From contig BJHM01000010.1 in the NCBI GenBank assembly GCA_014192625.1, positions 62,001 through 126,000 on the forward strand: a stretch of 64,000 nt of DNA. Direction: 5' to 3'. This DNA is from Planctomycetota bacterium. Its GTDB lineage: Bacteria > Planctomycetota > UBA1135 > UBA2386. The notes beneath the pieces are model-generated. The model searched no databases and was not told the DNA's origin. It was given only the letters and a program-made list of their open reading frames with translations. Within the stretch, counting starts at the first letter, position 1. Each line of letters begins with the position of its first letter. Shown here one piece after another: positions 34,325-42,729 of this stretch. Position numbers and translations under genes: made by a program.

Positions 34325-34353
34325 TTGCGTCAAGGCCGATCGGTACGTATAAC
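34325..34353 (+). promoter_or_regulatory. Sigma70-type promoter for rplC
   Basis: TTGCGT (34325-34330), 17-base spacer, TATAAC (34348-34353). The -10 matches the consensus at five of six positions. The leader of about 44 bases has no clear Shine-Dalgarno. Confidence 0.6.
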
Positions 34354-34403
34354 ACTCCGCCCTTTCCTGTTGGCAACTGCTCCAAAGCTAGCGACGAATC
34401 GAT

Positions 34404-35129
34404 ATGACCCTCGGCATCCTGGGCAAGAAGCTGGGCATGACCCAGATTTTCAAGGACGACGGCACCTGTGTGCCGGTCACCATCGTGCAGGCCGGCCCCT
34501 GCAAGGTGTTACAAATCAAAATGGCGGCCGCCGTAGAGCATCCCGAGGGTCATCGTACCTCGAGCATGAACCGCGGCAAGAAAGGCGGCAAAGCTACTCG
34601 GCCGCGTTCGGCTGATGGCTACTACGCCGTCCAACTTGGCTTCGACGACAAGCCTGCGCGCGTGACGAACAAAGCGCAGATTGGCCACAACAAAAAAGCC
34701 GGTGTCGATGGCGGCAAGCGCTTCGTGCGCGAGTTCCGCATGGACAGCGCGCCGCAGTTGAAGGCTGGCGATGATGTCACGGTCGGCATCTTGGAAGGTG
34801 TAAACCACGTCGACGTGGCTGGCATCACCAAGGGTCGTGGCTGGGCCGGCACAATCAAGCGCCACAACTTCAGTTGTCAGCCAGCATCGCATGGTAACTC
34901 GCTCAACCATCGCACCGGTGGTGGCATCGGTCGTACCAACTCGATCAGCAAGGGCGTGCCCAAGGGCAAAAGCATGGCTGGTCACTACGGCGTCGATCGC
35001 GTCACAGTTCAAAAACTGGAAATCGTGAAGCTCGATACCGTGCGCAACTTGGTTTACCTGCGCGGCGCGGTTCCGGGTCACAACAACGGTTACCTGCTGC
35101 TCAACAAGTCCACAAAGGTCAAGCGCTGA
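34404..35129 (+). CDS. rplC: 50S ribosomal protein uL3
   Basis: One of the first proteins to join the assembling large subunit, reaching toward the peptidyl-transferase centre. The sequence starts ILGKKLGMTQIFKDDG, has the family signature KGRGWAGTIKRHNF, and contains GNSLNHRTGGGIGRTNSI and KGKSMAGHYG of the long internal loop; 241 residues is normal. In most bacteria rplC is the second gene of the S10 operon beside rpsJ and rplD. Here neither is adjacent: the left neighbour is a divergent unknown and the right a 52-residue basic ORF. It has its own promoter, so it seems to be transcribed separately. Confidence 0.95.
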   Translation: MTLGILGKKLGMTQIFKDDGTCVPVTIVQAGPCKVLQIKMAAAVEHPEGHRTSSMNRGKKGGKATRPRSADGYYAVQLGFDDKPARVTNKAQIGHNKKAGVDGGKRFVREFRMDSAPQLKAGDDVTVGILEGVNHVDVAGITKGRGWAGTIKRHNFSCQPASHGNSLNHRTGGGIGRTNSISKGVPKGKSMAGHYGVDRVTVQKLEIVKLDTVRNLVYLRGAVPGHNNGYLLLNKSTKVKR

Positions 35130-35185
35130 GGCGTTTGACCATTTTGGTTGATCCATACCGCACTCGAAGCATCTAAGGATTTATC

Positions 35186-35344
35186 ATGGCACGTTCACGT
35201 CGGCAGAACGGCGGTCCCACCCGCGACACGTTCAAGAAGAAGCGCATGGGCAAGGGCTGGGCAAGCAACAACAGCAAGCCGAAGGCTTCGCGCCCAGTGC
35301 TGCGGATCACCGAGCCACTGGCCTCGGACATCAAGAAGGACTGA
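35186..35344 (+). CDS. 52-residue basic protein, unknown
   Basis: ATG at 35186 preceded by AAGGA (35175-35180) with good spacing, stop at 35342-35344. It begins MARSRRQNGGPTRDTF and ends EPLASDIKKD; 15 of 52 residues are Lys or Arg. The composition is that of a small ribosomal or nucleic-acid-binding protein, but I cannot match it to bL32-bL36, bS21 or THX. It lies 56 bases after rplC and 3 bases before the BaiN-like gene, which argues for co-transcription with both. Treat as a real small gene of unknown family. Confidence 0.6.
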   Translation: MARSRRQNGGPTRDTFKKKRMGKGWASNNSKPKASRPVLRITEPLASDIKKD

Positions 35345-35347
35345 TCT

Positions 35348-36586
35348 TTGACCAGTGTCGGCGCCGACCGCACCGCAGATGTTGTGGTCGTGGGCGCTGG
35401 CGCTGCGGGACTCGCGGCGGCGACCTTTGCCGCTGCTCGTAGTCGCCGCGTGTTGCTGCTGGAGAAAAAGCCACAGCCAGGTCTGAAGATTTTGATCAGC
35501 GGCGGTGGTCGCTGCAACGTGACCACGACGCGCTCTGGCTCTGACCTTGAGCAGCAATATGGCATGGTGCGTGGTCGCTTTTTGCGGCATGCGCTGCGCG
35601 CGTTTCCGCCGGTGGCGGTGCGTGAGTGGTTTTTGTCGCTTGGCGTGCCACTGCAAGAAGAGGATCTGGAAAAGCTGTTTCCGGTGTCGCAAAAGGCGCG
35701 CGATGTGCTCGAAGCCCTGTTGCGCGGTGCGCGGAACGCTGGCGCAGAATTGATCACCGACTGTTCGGTGACAGAGGTGCGTCGCTCTGCGGCTGGCTTT
35801 GCACTGACGACCAACCAAGGCGCGATCCATGCCAGTGCGCTGGTGCTGGCGACTGGTGGCCGCAGCTATACCAAAACCGGCACCACGGGTGATGGATATC
35901 GCTTCTGCACCGAGCTTGGTCATACCGTCACCGCGACGTTTGCGGCGCTGGCACCACTCGTTGTTGATGCGGCCTGGTTGCGCGAACTGCAAGGCATCGT
36001 GGTGACCACCGCAGAAATCGCGGTGCTCGAATCGAGTGGCAAAGTGATCCGGACGCGGCGGCGACCGATCCTGTTCACACATCACGGACTCTCCGGGCCT
36101 GCGCCCATGGATCTTGCGGGCGACATCGAGGAACGGAATGGCGCATTTTTGCGGCTCGACTTTGCACCGGATGTCGCGCGGGAAGAGCTCGATCAGCAGT
36201 GGCTCAACATGGCGCGCACACTGGGCCGCAAGCGCGCTGAGGCGCTGCTGCCACGGGAATTGCCTGAACGATTGCGCGTTGCGTTGTGCGAGCTTGCTTT
36301 GGTGCGGGATGTGACGCTCGCAGAGTTGACCAAGGATCAGCGGGCGCGGTTGCTCACGGCGGTGAAGGACCTGCGGGTTCGCTGTGATCGCAGTCGCGGG
36401 TTCGAGCACGCGGAAGTCACCCGTGGCGGCGTTTCGCTCGATGAGATTTCTGCTAGCACGATGGCATCAAAGCTCGTGCCTAATCTGTTCTGCTGTGGCG
36501 AACTGCTCGACCTTGATGGCCCCATTGGCGGGTTCAACTTCCAGTCGGCTTTCGCCACCGGCCGTCTGGCCGGAATGTCGTCGTGA
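35348..36586 (+). CDS. NAD(P)/FAD-dependent oxidoreductase (BaiN/RdsA, HI0933 family)
   Basis: A flavoprotein starting from TTG at 35348. The dinucleotide-binding motif VVVVGAGAAGLAAATFAA (residues ~12-29), the HI0933 signature GLKILISGGGRCNVT and a second FAD contact GGVSLDEISASTM/LFCCGELLDLDGPIGGFNF are present. Family members include BaiN of bile-acid metabolism, but most are of unknown substrate, so a bile-acid role is not implied. It overlaps the mnmE start if the GTG is used, suggesting translational coupling. Confidence 0.88.
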   Translation: MTSVGADRTADVVVVGAGAAGLAAATFAAARSRRVLLLEKKPQPGLKILISGGGRCNVTTTRSGSDLEQQYGMVRGRFLRHALRAFPPVAVREWFLSLGVPLQEEDLEKLFPVSQKARDVLEALLRGARNAGAELITDCSVTEVRRSAAGFALTTNQGAIHASALVLATGGRSYTKTGTTGDGYRFCTELGHTVTATFAALAPLVVDAAWLRELQGIVVTTAEIAVLESSGKVIRTRRRPILFTHHGLSGPAPMDLAGDIEERNGAFLRLDFAPDVAREELDQQWLNMARTLGRKRAEALLPRELPERLRVALCELALVRDVTLAELTKDQRARLLTAVKDLRVRCDRSRGFEHAEVTRGGVSLDEISASTMASKLVPNLFCCGELLDLDGPIGGFNFQSAFATGRLAGMSS

Positions 36587-37914
36587 GTCCGGTTGCGGCG
36601 AACCCAGCGCCGCACGCCATGCGCACCACGATTTATGCCGTTGCCTCGCCACCGGGAGCTGGCGCGCGCTCAGTGATCCGAGTGTCGGGTCCGCAGGCGC
36701 GCGCAGCGGTTGCGTTGTTGTTTGCCACGCCGATCCCAACCGTGCGCAGTCAGTTTGAGGGGCGGTTGCGCGTTCGCGGTCGTGAGGTTGCTGCGCTGGC
36801 GTTGTTCATGCCGGGGCCGCATAGCTACACCGGCGAGGACATAGTCGAGCTGCACGTGATAGGTAGCCCGCTACTGTTGCTCGAGATCCATGCCGTGTTT
36901 GCCGCGCACGGCGCAGCGCTGCGACTTGTTGCCGCTGCACCTGGCGAGTTTACGCGGCGCGCATATGCCAACGGCCGCATCGATTTGGCGCAGGCGGAAG
37001 GGGTCTTATTGATGATTCATGGCGAAGCGGAATCCGCTCGCCGCCTGGGGCTGCAGTGGTTGCAAGGCGGGTTGTCAGAATGCGTCGCGCGGATCCGCGC
37101 GCAACTGCAAGACGCGCTTTCGCTGGTCGAAGCCGGCCTCGACTTCACCGACGGCGAGACTGGTGCTGTGCCGGAGATCTTGTGGCGCGAACCCCTGGCG
37201 CGTGCGATCGCTGAAGTGGAGGTTTGTTTAGCCGCGATGCCAAGCACGTTGCCAGGTGGCGAAGTGTTGTTGCTCGGCGCTGCAAATGCCGGCAAGTCTT
37301 CGCTGTGCAATGCGCTGGTAGTTTGCGATGCGTTGCTGGTCGATGCCGTGCCGGGGACGACGCGCGATCTCGTGCGAGTGGAACTGGCGGCAGGCGTGGC
37401 GGTCTGGGATGCGCCCGGCGATCTCGCCTTGCCCAGTGAGTTAGATCAAGCAGCACTGTTGTTGCGCGACCGACTTGGGTCGCGCGCAATCGCTGCTGCA
37501 CTGGTGATTGACCCAGCCTTGCCGCATGTGCCGAACACTACGTTGCCATGGTTGTGCGTCATTCAGACCAAGGCGGACCGCAGCGAAGAGGCGTGTCCCT
37601 TGCCGGTTGCCCTTAGGGCGCTGCCGCGTTTTTTAGTGAGTGTGGTCACCAATGCTGGCATCGCAGAGTTGCGCAACTTTCTCGTGGCGCGCGGCAGTGC
37701 GCGGCATCGCGCCGCTTGTGCGCCACTGCGCGAACTGCTCGCCAATGTGCTGCTAGGGGCAAAACGCGCGGCAGACTCGCCAGCCGGAGTGGCTGGCGAA
37801 CTGGTCGGCGCAGACCTCGATACGGCACTCAGAGAACTCGGTGGTATTGACGGGACGCACGCACCGGACGATCTGCTCGACCGCATCTTTGGCCGGTTCT
37901 GTCTCGGGAAATAG
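36583..37914 (+). CDS. mnmE: tRNA modification GTPase MnmE (TrmE)
   Basis: With MnmG, installs cmnm5 at the wobble uridine of tRNAs. N-terminal formyl-THF-binding domain with ASPPGAGARSVIRVSG and HSYTGEDIVELHVIG, then a helical domain carrying a GTPase: G1 GAANAGKSS near residue 229, G2 PGTTRD, G4 QTKAD; the usual G3 DTAG is DAPG. The C-terminus LDRIFGRFCLGK matches the essential C-(I/L)-GK. The GTG start at 36583 overlaps the upstream stop; ATG 36619 is closer to the usual length. mnmG is not in the window. Confidence 0.93.
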   Translation: MSPVAANPAPHAMRTTIYAVASPPGAGARSVIRVSGPQARAAVALLFATPIPTVRSQFEGRLRVRGREVAALALFMPGPHSYTGEDIVELHVIGSPLLLLEIHAVFAAHGAALRLVAAAPGEFTRRAYANGRIDLAQAEGVLLMIHGEAESARRLGLQWLQGGLSECVARIRAQLQDALSLVEAGLDFTDGETGAVPEILWREPLARAIAEVEVCLAAMPSTLPGGEVLLLGAANAGKSSLCNALVVCDALLVDAVPGTTRDLVRVELAAGVAVWDAPGDLALPSELDQAALLLRDRLGSRAIAAALVIDPALPHVPNTTLPWLCVIQTKADRSEEACPLPVALRALPRFLVSVVTNAGIAELRNFLVARGSARHRAACAPLRELLANVLLGAKRAADSPAGVAGELVGADLDTALRELGGIDGTHAPDDLLDRIFGRFCLGK

Positions 37915-37928
37915 CGACTCAACCGTCT

Positions 37929-37958
37929 TTGACACACAAGGGCTTGTGCCAGTATGGT
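37929..37958 (+). promoter_or_regulatory. Strong promoter for nrdR
   Basis: TTGACA (37929-37934) matches the consensus -35 perfectly; an 18-base spacer leads to TATGGT (37953-37958), which is a fair -10. The nrdR ATG is 65 bases downstream. A palindrome sits inside the spacer (next entry). Confidence 0.7.
37934..37949 (+). promoter_or_regulatory. NrdR-box-like palindrome in the nrdR promoter
   Basis: ACACAAGGGCTTGTGC contains the perfect 6-bp inverted repeat CACAAG/CTTGTG around GG. Its arms match the known NrdR box (acaCwAtATaTwGtgt): 11 of 16 positions agree, and only the AT-rich centre differs. It lies between -35 and -10, where bound repressor would block polymerase. Canonical boxes usually occur in pairs and I see only one here. 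Confidence 0.55.
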
Positions 37959-38023
37959 CTCACCCGCTGGACGATGCGTCGTGCCGAGGTCAGTCGGCAG
38001 ATGACATCGACAGCAGGCTGTCC

Positions 38024-38521
38024 ATGCGCTGTCCGTATTGCAAGGCCGACAACGATCGGGTTATCGACTCCCGCGCTAGCGCGGATGGTTTTGCCATCCG
38101 TCGCCGACGCGTCTGCGCCGATTGTGGGCGCCGGTATACCACCTATGAGCGCGTCGAATCGGCACCGCTCCGCGTGGTGAAAAAGACCGGCGAACGCGCC
38201 CCGTTCGATCGCCAGAAGGTGTTGTCTGGCATGTTGCGTGCGTGCGAAAAGCGACCGATATCGGTCGAGCAACTCGAAGTGGTCACCGATCGCATCGAGC
38301 GCCAGTGTCTGGAGGCTTTTGATAAGGAGGTGCCGAGCAAGGTTATCGGCAACCTCATCATGCAGGAGTTGCGTCAGCTTGATCAGGTGGCATATGTCCG
38401 ATTCGCGTCGGTTTACCGCGAGTTTAAGGACGTGAGTCAGTTCCTGGATGAGTTGAAGCCAATGTTAGAAAAACGCCGGGAGGGCGGGGGCGATGAATCG
38501 GCGGTCGGAGCACCTAGTTGA
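38024..38521 (+). CDS. nrdR: Ribonucleotide reductase repressor NrdR
   Basis: Represses ribonucleotide reductase genes when dATP is abundant. The ATG at 38024 gives the usual start MRCPYC; longer reading frames upstream are not supported. A zinc ribbon (CPYC ... CADC, residues 3-37) contacts DNA and the ATP-cone (VVKKTGERAPFDRQKVLSGMLRAC to the end, ~49-140) senses nucleotides. Length, 165 residues, is typical. The next gene, also an ATP-cone protein, overlaps by 29 bases. A consensus-like promoter with an NrdR-box-like palindrome precedes it, implying autoregulation. Confidence 0.95.
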   Translation: MRCPYCKADNDRVIDSRASADGFAIRRRRVCADCGRRYTTYERVESAPLRVVKKTGERAPFDRQKVLSGMLRACEKRPISVEQLEVVTDRIERQCLEAFDKEVPSKVIGNLIMQELRQLDQVAYVRFASVYREFKDVSQFLDELKPMLEKRREGGGDESAVGAPS

Positions 38522-38957
38522 AAAGCGTGATGGTCGCACGGAGTTCTTGCGGGCAACAAAGCTCGCGCGGTCGGTTCACCTGGCGCTGCACAGCGTTGGT
38601 GTGGACGAGGACTGGCGCGCGCTTGAAGTGACCGCAACCGTGATCGCTGGGCTACGGCAAAAGCACGCCGAATCGGCGCAGCATGGCTATGCCAAAAGCA
38701 TGTTGACCACCTTGGAGCTTTCCGATGCTGTGCAGAGCGTCTTGATCGCCACCGGTCAAGCCGAGGCTGCCGTGGCTTATGGCACGGTCTCGGTCGAGCG
38801 CAGTCGGCGGCGCAAAGGCTTTGATCTTGCTGCGCGCGGCATCACAACTGGCGGCAGCAAAAAGTGCGGCATTACTAATGAAGGGCCAGCCATGTTGCCG
38901 CTTCATTCAGAACAGCTTTATTCAGAAGAGCGCCAGCCGCGCTTTTCGCAGGATTAG
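38493..38957 (+). CDS. Stand-alone ATP-cone domain protein
   Basis: A 154-residue protein starting from ATG at 38493, with GGGAGG a good ribosome site 10-15 bases before. Residues 1-100 follow the ATP-cone pattern: VEKRDGRTEFLRATKLARSVHLALHS ('V.KRDGr...F...Ki...i..A') and a second half of helices with AVAYGTVSVERSRRRKG. The zinc ribbon of NrdR is absent. ATP-cones bind ATP/dATP in NrdR and ribonucleotide reductase. Its gene overlaps nrdR by 29 bases and ends 3 bases before smc. A function as a nucleotide sensor working with NrdR is an inference. The C-terminal 50 residues are not recognisable. Confidence 0.78.
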   Translation: MNRRSEHLVEKRDGRTEFLRATKLARSVHLALHSVGVDEDWRALEVTATVIAGLRQKHAESAQHGYAKSMLTTLELSDAVQSVLIATGQAEAAVAYGTVSVERSRRRKGFDLAARGITTGGSKKCGITNEGPAMLPLHSEQLYSEERQPRFSQD

Positions 38958-38960
38958 TTC

Positions 38961-41900
38961 ATGCGCCTAAAGCGTCTCGTCGCGCGTGGCTTCAAGTCGT
39001 TCGCGGATCGTACTGAGTTTGAGTTCGACAACCGGTTGACCGGGATCATCGGCCCGAACGGTTGCGGCAAATCCAACGTCGTCGATGCCATCAAGTGGGT
39101 ACTCGGTGACCAGCGCGCAAAAAGTCTGCGCGGCAACGAGATGACGGACGTCATCTTCAAGGGCGCCGAAGGCCGCGATGCGATGAGCATGGCGGAGGTG
39201 ACGATTTCCTTTGAGGATCCGACGGGTTCGTTCGATGGCCGCACTGAGATCGACATTTCGCGTCGTCTGACGATCGACAAGGAGTCCAGTTACCTGGTCA
39301 ATGGCCAGGAAGTCCGACTGAAAGACGTGCGCGATGTGCTGCTCGACACCGGCCTCGGCACAGGCGGCTATTCGGTCATGGAGCAGGGCCGCATCGATGC
39401 CGTCCTCTCTGCCAACCCCGAAGCGCGGCGTGCGATCTTCGAGGAGGCTGCTGGCATTGCGCGTTTCAAACTGCAGAAGAAGGAGGCGCTGCGAAAACTT
39501 GATCGGACGGACCAAAATCTTGCTCGCGTCACCGACCTGCTGGAAGAGCGCAGTCGGCGCATTCGCAGCCTTCGCATTCAGGCTGGCAAGGCGCGGCGGT
39601 TTCAAGAACTGCAGGCCGCCCTGCGCGATCTGCGCGCCGCGGTGGCCGTGATCGACGGCACACAGCTGCGCGAACTACAAGCGCAGCAGGAGCAATTGTT
39701 GCTCGATCAGGAGCAGGTCCTTGCGCATGTCGAATCGATGCGCGACGAGGCCATGCAGCGCGTGCGCGCGTCCGATGGCACGATCGCGCGTTGCGAACAG
39801 GCACTTGAGACGGTGCGCAACGAACTGTCGCGTTGTGAATCTGAGTTGCTCACGCATCGCGAGCGCGCCGATGCGCAGCAGCAGCGTGCGACCGAACTCG
39901 CGAGCGATGCCGAGCGTGGCAAGCAGCGCGGCCGTGTGCTGGCAGAACAGCAGCATGAGCGCATGGCTTCGCTTGCCGAGGTGCGCGATGGCTTGGCGCA
40001 GCGGGAGCAAGCGCTGATCGATCTGCATAAGGACCTGGCCGCGCAACGGCAGGCCGTGTCGGCAGCACAACAAGAACTTCGCCGACAGTCCGAGGTGCGT
40101 GAGACGATTCGGCAGCAGCAACTTGCGCTGCTCCATGCGCGCACCAAGCGACGCAACGTGGCCGTTGATCAGCAGGCGAAACTTGAGTCGGCGCGGGCCC
40201 GGCAGTCACGGCTTTTGGATCGCATGGCGCAGCTTTTGACCGAGTCGGCTGAGCTTTGTCAGCAACGGTCCACTGCAAGCAGCGAGATCGCGGAGATCCA
40301 CACTCGCGAGCGCATCCTGCGCGAGCGCGAGCAACTTGCCTTCGTCGACTTGCGCGATGCGGATGTTGCTGCGGTAGACCTTGCCACTCAGGAATCCGCG
40401 CTGCGCAATGAGCTATCGCAAGTCGAGGGCCGCCGCACGGCGTTGATCGACATGGAGGCGCATTTCGAAGGTCTCGACGCGGCACCCCGGTATCTGCTGC
40501 AGTCAAAGCCCGCCGGATTGCGCGGCAGGCTGCTCGACCTGCTCGAAATAGACCTCGCCTACAGCAGCGCACTTGAGGCGGCACTTGGTCAGTATGTCCA
40601 GGCTCTGGTGGTGGACACCCGCGCCAATGCCACGGCGATCATTTTGGATCTACAGGAGCGCCGGCTTGGCCGCGTGCTGCTGCTCGTTGAGGAAGATTTT
40701 ACGTCGGCGCCAGAAACTGGCTTGCTGCTCGGATTGCCAGCTTTTGCACAGCGTCTGCTCGATCTCGTTCGCTCGCCTTCGGCGAGCAACTCCAGTAGCC
40801 ATCTGCTCGCGTGGCTGTTGCGCGGCGTGGTAATGGTCGAGAGTCTCGCGGGTGCAGACAGCTCTCGTGCGGATCTTTGCTTCGTCACGAAAGCAGGCAG
40901 CCTTTCGTGTGGGCCGCGGATCGAAGGAGGCGCCAGTGCGGAAGGTCACAGCGGTCTCGTCGTTCGCCGTTCGCAGATCCAGGAACTCGGCATTTGCGCT
41001 GGTCTGGTGGAGGCCCGGTTGCAGGAATTGATTGGTGGCAAAGAACTCGCAGTGTCGCGCGTCGAGCGGCTGAAGCTTGAACTCCGGCAGCTCGGCGAGT
41101 CGTTGCAGTTGCAGCGGCGCAGTGGCCAGACTATCGAAGCTCAGCTGGCTCGCGTGACGGCCCGTGGCGGCGACGTGCAGCGGGAGATTAGCGAACTGGA
41201 AGACGAGAGTGCCGCGCTGCGATTTACATTGTCTGGCGCACTCGCGGTACTCGGACAAGTGTTGTTTGACCAGCATCTCTTGGCGCGCAAGGAAACCGAG
41301 CTTCAGGTCGTGGAAGAGTCGATCAGTGAGCTCATCAGGGATGGACAGTCGGTCCTCGATGCCGCTTCCAATCGCGAACAAGAATTGCGTCTTTTGCAAG
41401 CCAAGGCGACCGAAGCGCGCGAAGGGTTGTTGCGCACGATCCGGGTTCATGAAGATGCCTTGCGCGAAATTGATCAGGGGCTTGACGAACTCGCAGACCG
41501 CGTTCAGCAAAGTCTCACGGGAAGTGAGCGGGCGGCCGCAGAACATGCGCGGCTGCAGGAACTCGCGATGGTTGCTGGCGAGCAGTTGGTGGTGCTGCAA
41601 GAGTTGCGCGATCAGCGGCAGGCGGAAGTCGACGAGGCGCGTGCGACCCGTGATCGTGAGAACCTGCTGTTGTTGGACTGCGAAGACCGCCGCCGCATTG
41701 GTGCAGAATCCCTGTCGCGACTGCGATTGCAGCTGGCGGACAGCGGGCATCGATTTGCGCGACTCGAAGAGCGGTTGCGCGAAGAAACTGGTGTCGAGCT
41801 GCGCCGTTGCCTTGGCGAGATTCACGGCATCGGCATGGTGCACGATGCCAATATGCAAGGCCCGCCTGCGCCGATGGGCCTGGTCGAGGTTCTGCAAGGA

Positions 41901-42725
41901 CCGCCGTTGCCGCCTCGGGTGGTCTCTGAGTGGTTGATGATTTCGCGGCTCTGGCTGTTGGATTCATTCCAGCCCAGCGAAGCGAAAAAAGAAGTTCAGG
42001 TCCTGCAGAGCCAGAAGGATCGCCTGGGTGCTGTCAACTTGGATGCGGTGCTCGAATTGGATCAGGAGGAAGGTCAGTTCACCTCGCTCGAGCAGGAAGT
42101 CGGTGACCTCAAGGACGCACGCCGTTCGTTGATGGAGACTCTGCGCAAGCTGGAGGTCGAGTCGCGCGGGTTGTTTGAGCAGACGTTCTCGGAGGCGCGG
42201 AAGAACTTCCAAGAGATCTTCCGCAAGCTATTCCAAGGCGGCAAAGCGGACATGTTCCTCGGCGAGAGTGAAGACCTGCTCGAGGCTGGCATCGAGATTG
42301 TGGCACAGCCGCCAGGCAAGCAATTGCAGTCGATCAACCTCCTGTCCGGTGGCGAGCGTTCGCTGACCGCGGTGGCGATTCTGTTTGCCCTGTTCAAGGT
42401 TCGTCCGTCACCGTTTTGCATCCTCGACGAAGTGGATGCGGCGCTCGATGAAACCAACGTTGAGCGGTTCTTGCGGGTGCTGCGAGACTTCACTACCGAT
42501 ACCCAGTTTTGCATCGTCACACACCACAAGCGAACGATGGCCGAGTGTCAGGTGCTTTATGGCATCACGATGCAGCGGCGCGGCGTGAGTTCTCGAATCG
42601 CAGTGTCGATGCAGCAGGTCGATGGCTTTGCCGAGCCGGTGACGGAGATGGTGGCGGCGGTGCAAGGGCTGTCTGATCCCGCACGCAAGCAACGCATTGC
42701 TGGCGAAGAGCAGGTTGGCTTCTGA
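38961..42725 (+). CDS. smc: Chromosome segregation protein SMC
   Basis: A 1254-residue ATPase of bacterial condensin (with ScpA/ScpB, not in the window). The ATG at 38961 follows AGGATTAGTTC. Walker A IIGPNGCGKSNVV is at residues 31-39, followed by the family QLNG-like segment EQGRIDAVLSANPEARRAIFEEAAGIARFKLQKKEAL split across motifs, then a coiled coil (~170-500), a hinge (~500-660, with GLRGRLLDLLEIDLAYSSALEAALG), a second coiled coil (~680-1060) and the C-terminal head with LLSGGERSLTAVAILF (signature) and FCILDEVDAALDETN (Walker B and D-loop). The C-terminal ATPase half lies near 1128-1165. Confidence 0.96.
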   Translation: MRLKRLVARGFKSFADRTEFEFDNRLTGIIGPNGCGKSNVVDAIKWVLGDQRAKSLRGNEMTDVIFKGAEGRDAMSMAEVTISFEDPTGSFDGRTEIDISRRLTIDKESSYLVNGQEVRLKDVRDVLLDTGLGTGGYSVMEQGRIDAVLSANPEARRAIFEEAAGIARFKLQKKEALRKLDRTDQNLARVTDLLEERSRRIRSLRIQAGKARRFQELQAALRDLRAAVAVIDGTQLRELQAQQEQLLLDQEQVLAHVESMRDEAMQRVRASDGTIARCEQALETVRNELSRCESELLTHRERADAQQQRATELASDAERGKQRGRVLAEQQHERMASLAEVRDGLAQREQALIDLHKDLAAQRQAVSAAQQELRRQSEVRETIRQQQLALLHARTKRRNVAVDQQAKLESARARQSRLLDRMAQLLTESAELCQQRSTASSEIAEIHTRERILREREQLAFVDLRDADVAAVDLATQESALRNELSQVEGRRTALIDMEAHFEGLDAAPRYLLQSKPAGLRGRLLDLLEIDLAYSSALEAALGQYVQALVVDTRANATAIILDLQERRLGRVLLLVEEDFTSAPETGLLLGLPAFAQRLLDLVRSPSASNSSSHLLAWLLRGVVMVESLAGADSSRADLCFVTKAGSLSCGPRIEGGASAEGHSGLVVRRSQIQELGICAGLVEARLQELIGGKELAVSRVERLKLELRQLGESLQLQRRSGQTIEAQLARVTARGGDVQREISELEDESAALRFTLSGALAVLGQVLFDQHLLARKETELQVVEESISELIRDGQSVLDAASNREQELRLLQAKATEAREGLLRTIRVHEDALREIDQGLDELADRVQQSLTGSERAAAEHARLQELAMVAGEQLVVLQELRDQRQAEVDEARATRDRENLLLLDCEDRRRIGAESLSRLRLQLADSGHRFARLEERLREETGVELRRCLGEIHGIGMVHDANMQGPPAPMGLVEVLQGPPLPPRVVSEWLMISRLWLLDSFQPSEAKKEVQVLQSQKDRLGAVNLDAVLELDQEEGQFTSLEQEVGDLKDARRSLMETLRKLEVESRGLFEQTFSEARKNFQEIFRKLFQGGKADMFLGESEDLLEAGIEIVAQPPGKQLQSINLLSGGERSLTAVAILFALFKVRPSPFCILDEVDAALDETNVERFLRVLRDFTTDTQFCIVTHHKRTMAECQVLYGITMQRRGVSSRIAVSMQQVDGFAEPVTEMVAAVQGLSDPARKQRIAGEEQVGF

Positions 42726-42729
42726 TGTC

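Noticed and set aside
37841-38023. Longer NrdR start at 37841
   Set aside because: It would add 61 residues overlapping mnmE and the promoter; the normal MRCPYC start is at 38024.
40650-41897. 415-residue minus-strand ORF
   Set aside because: Lies entirely within smc; no recognisable domain; long antisense ORFs are expected in high-GC genes.
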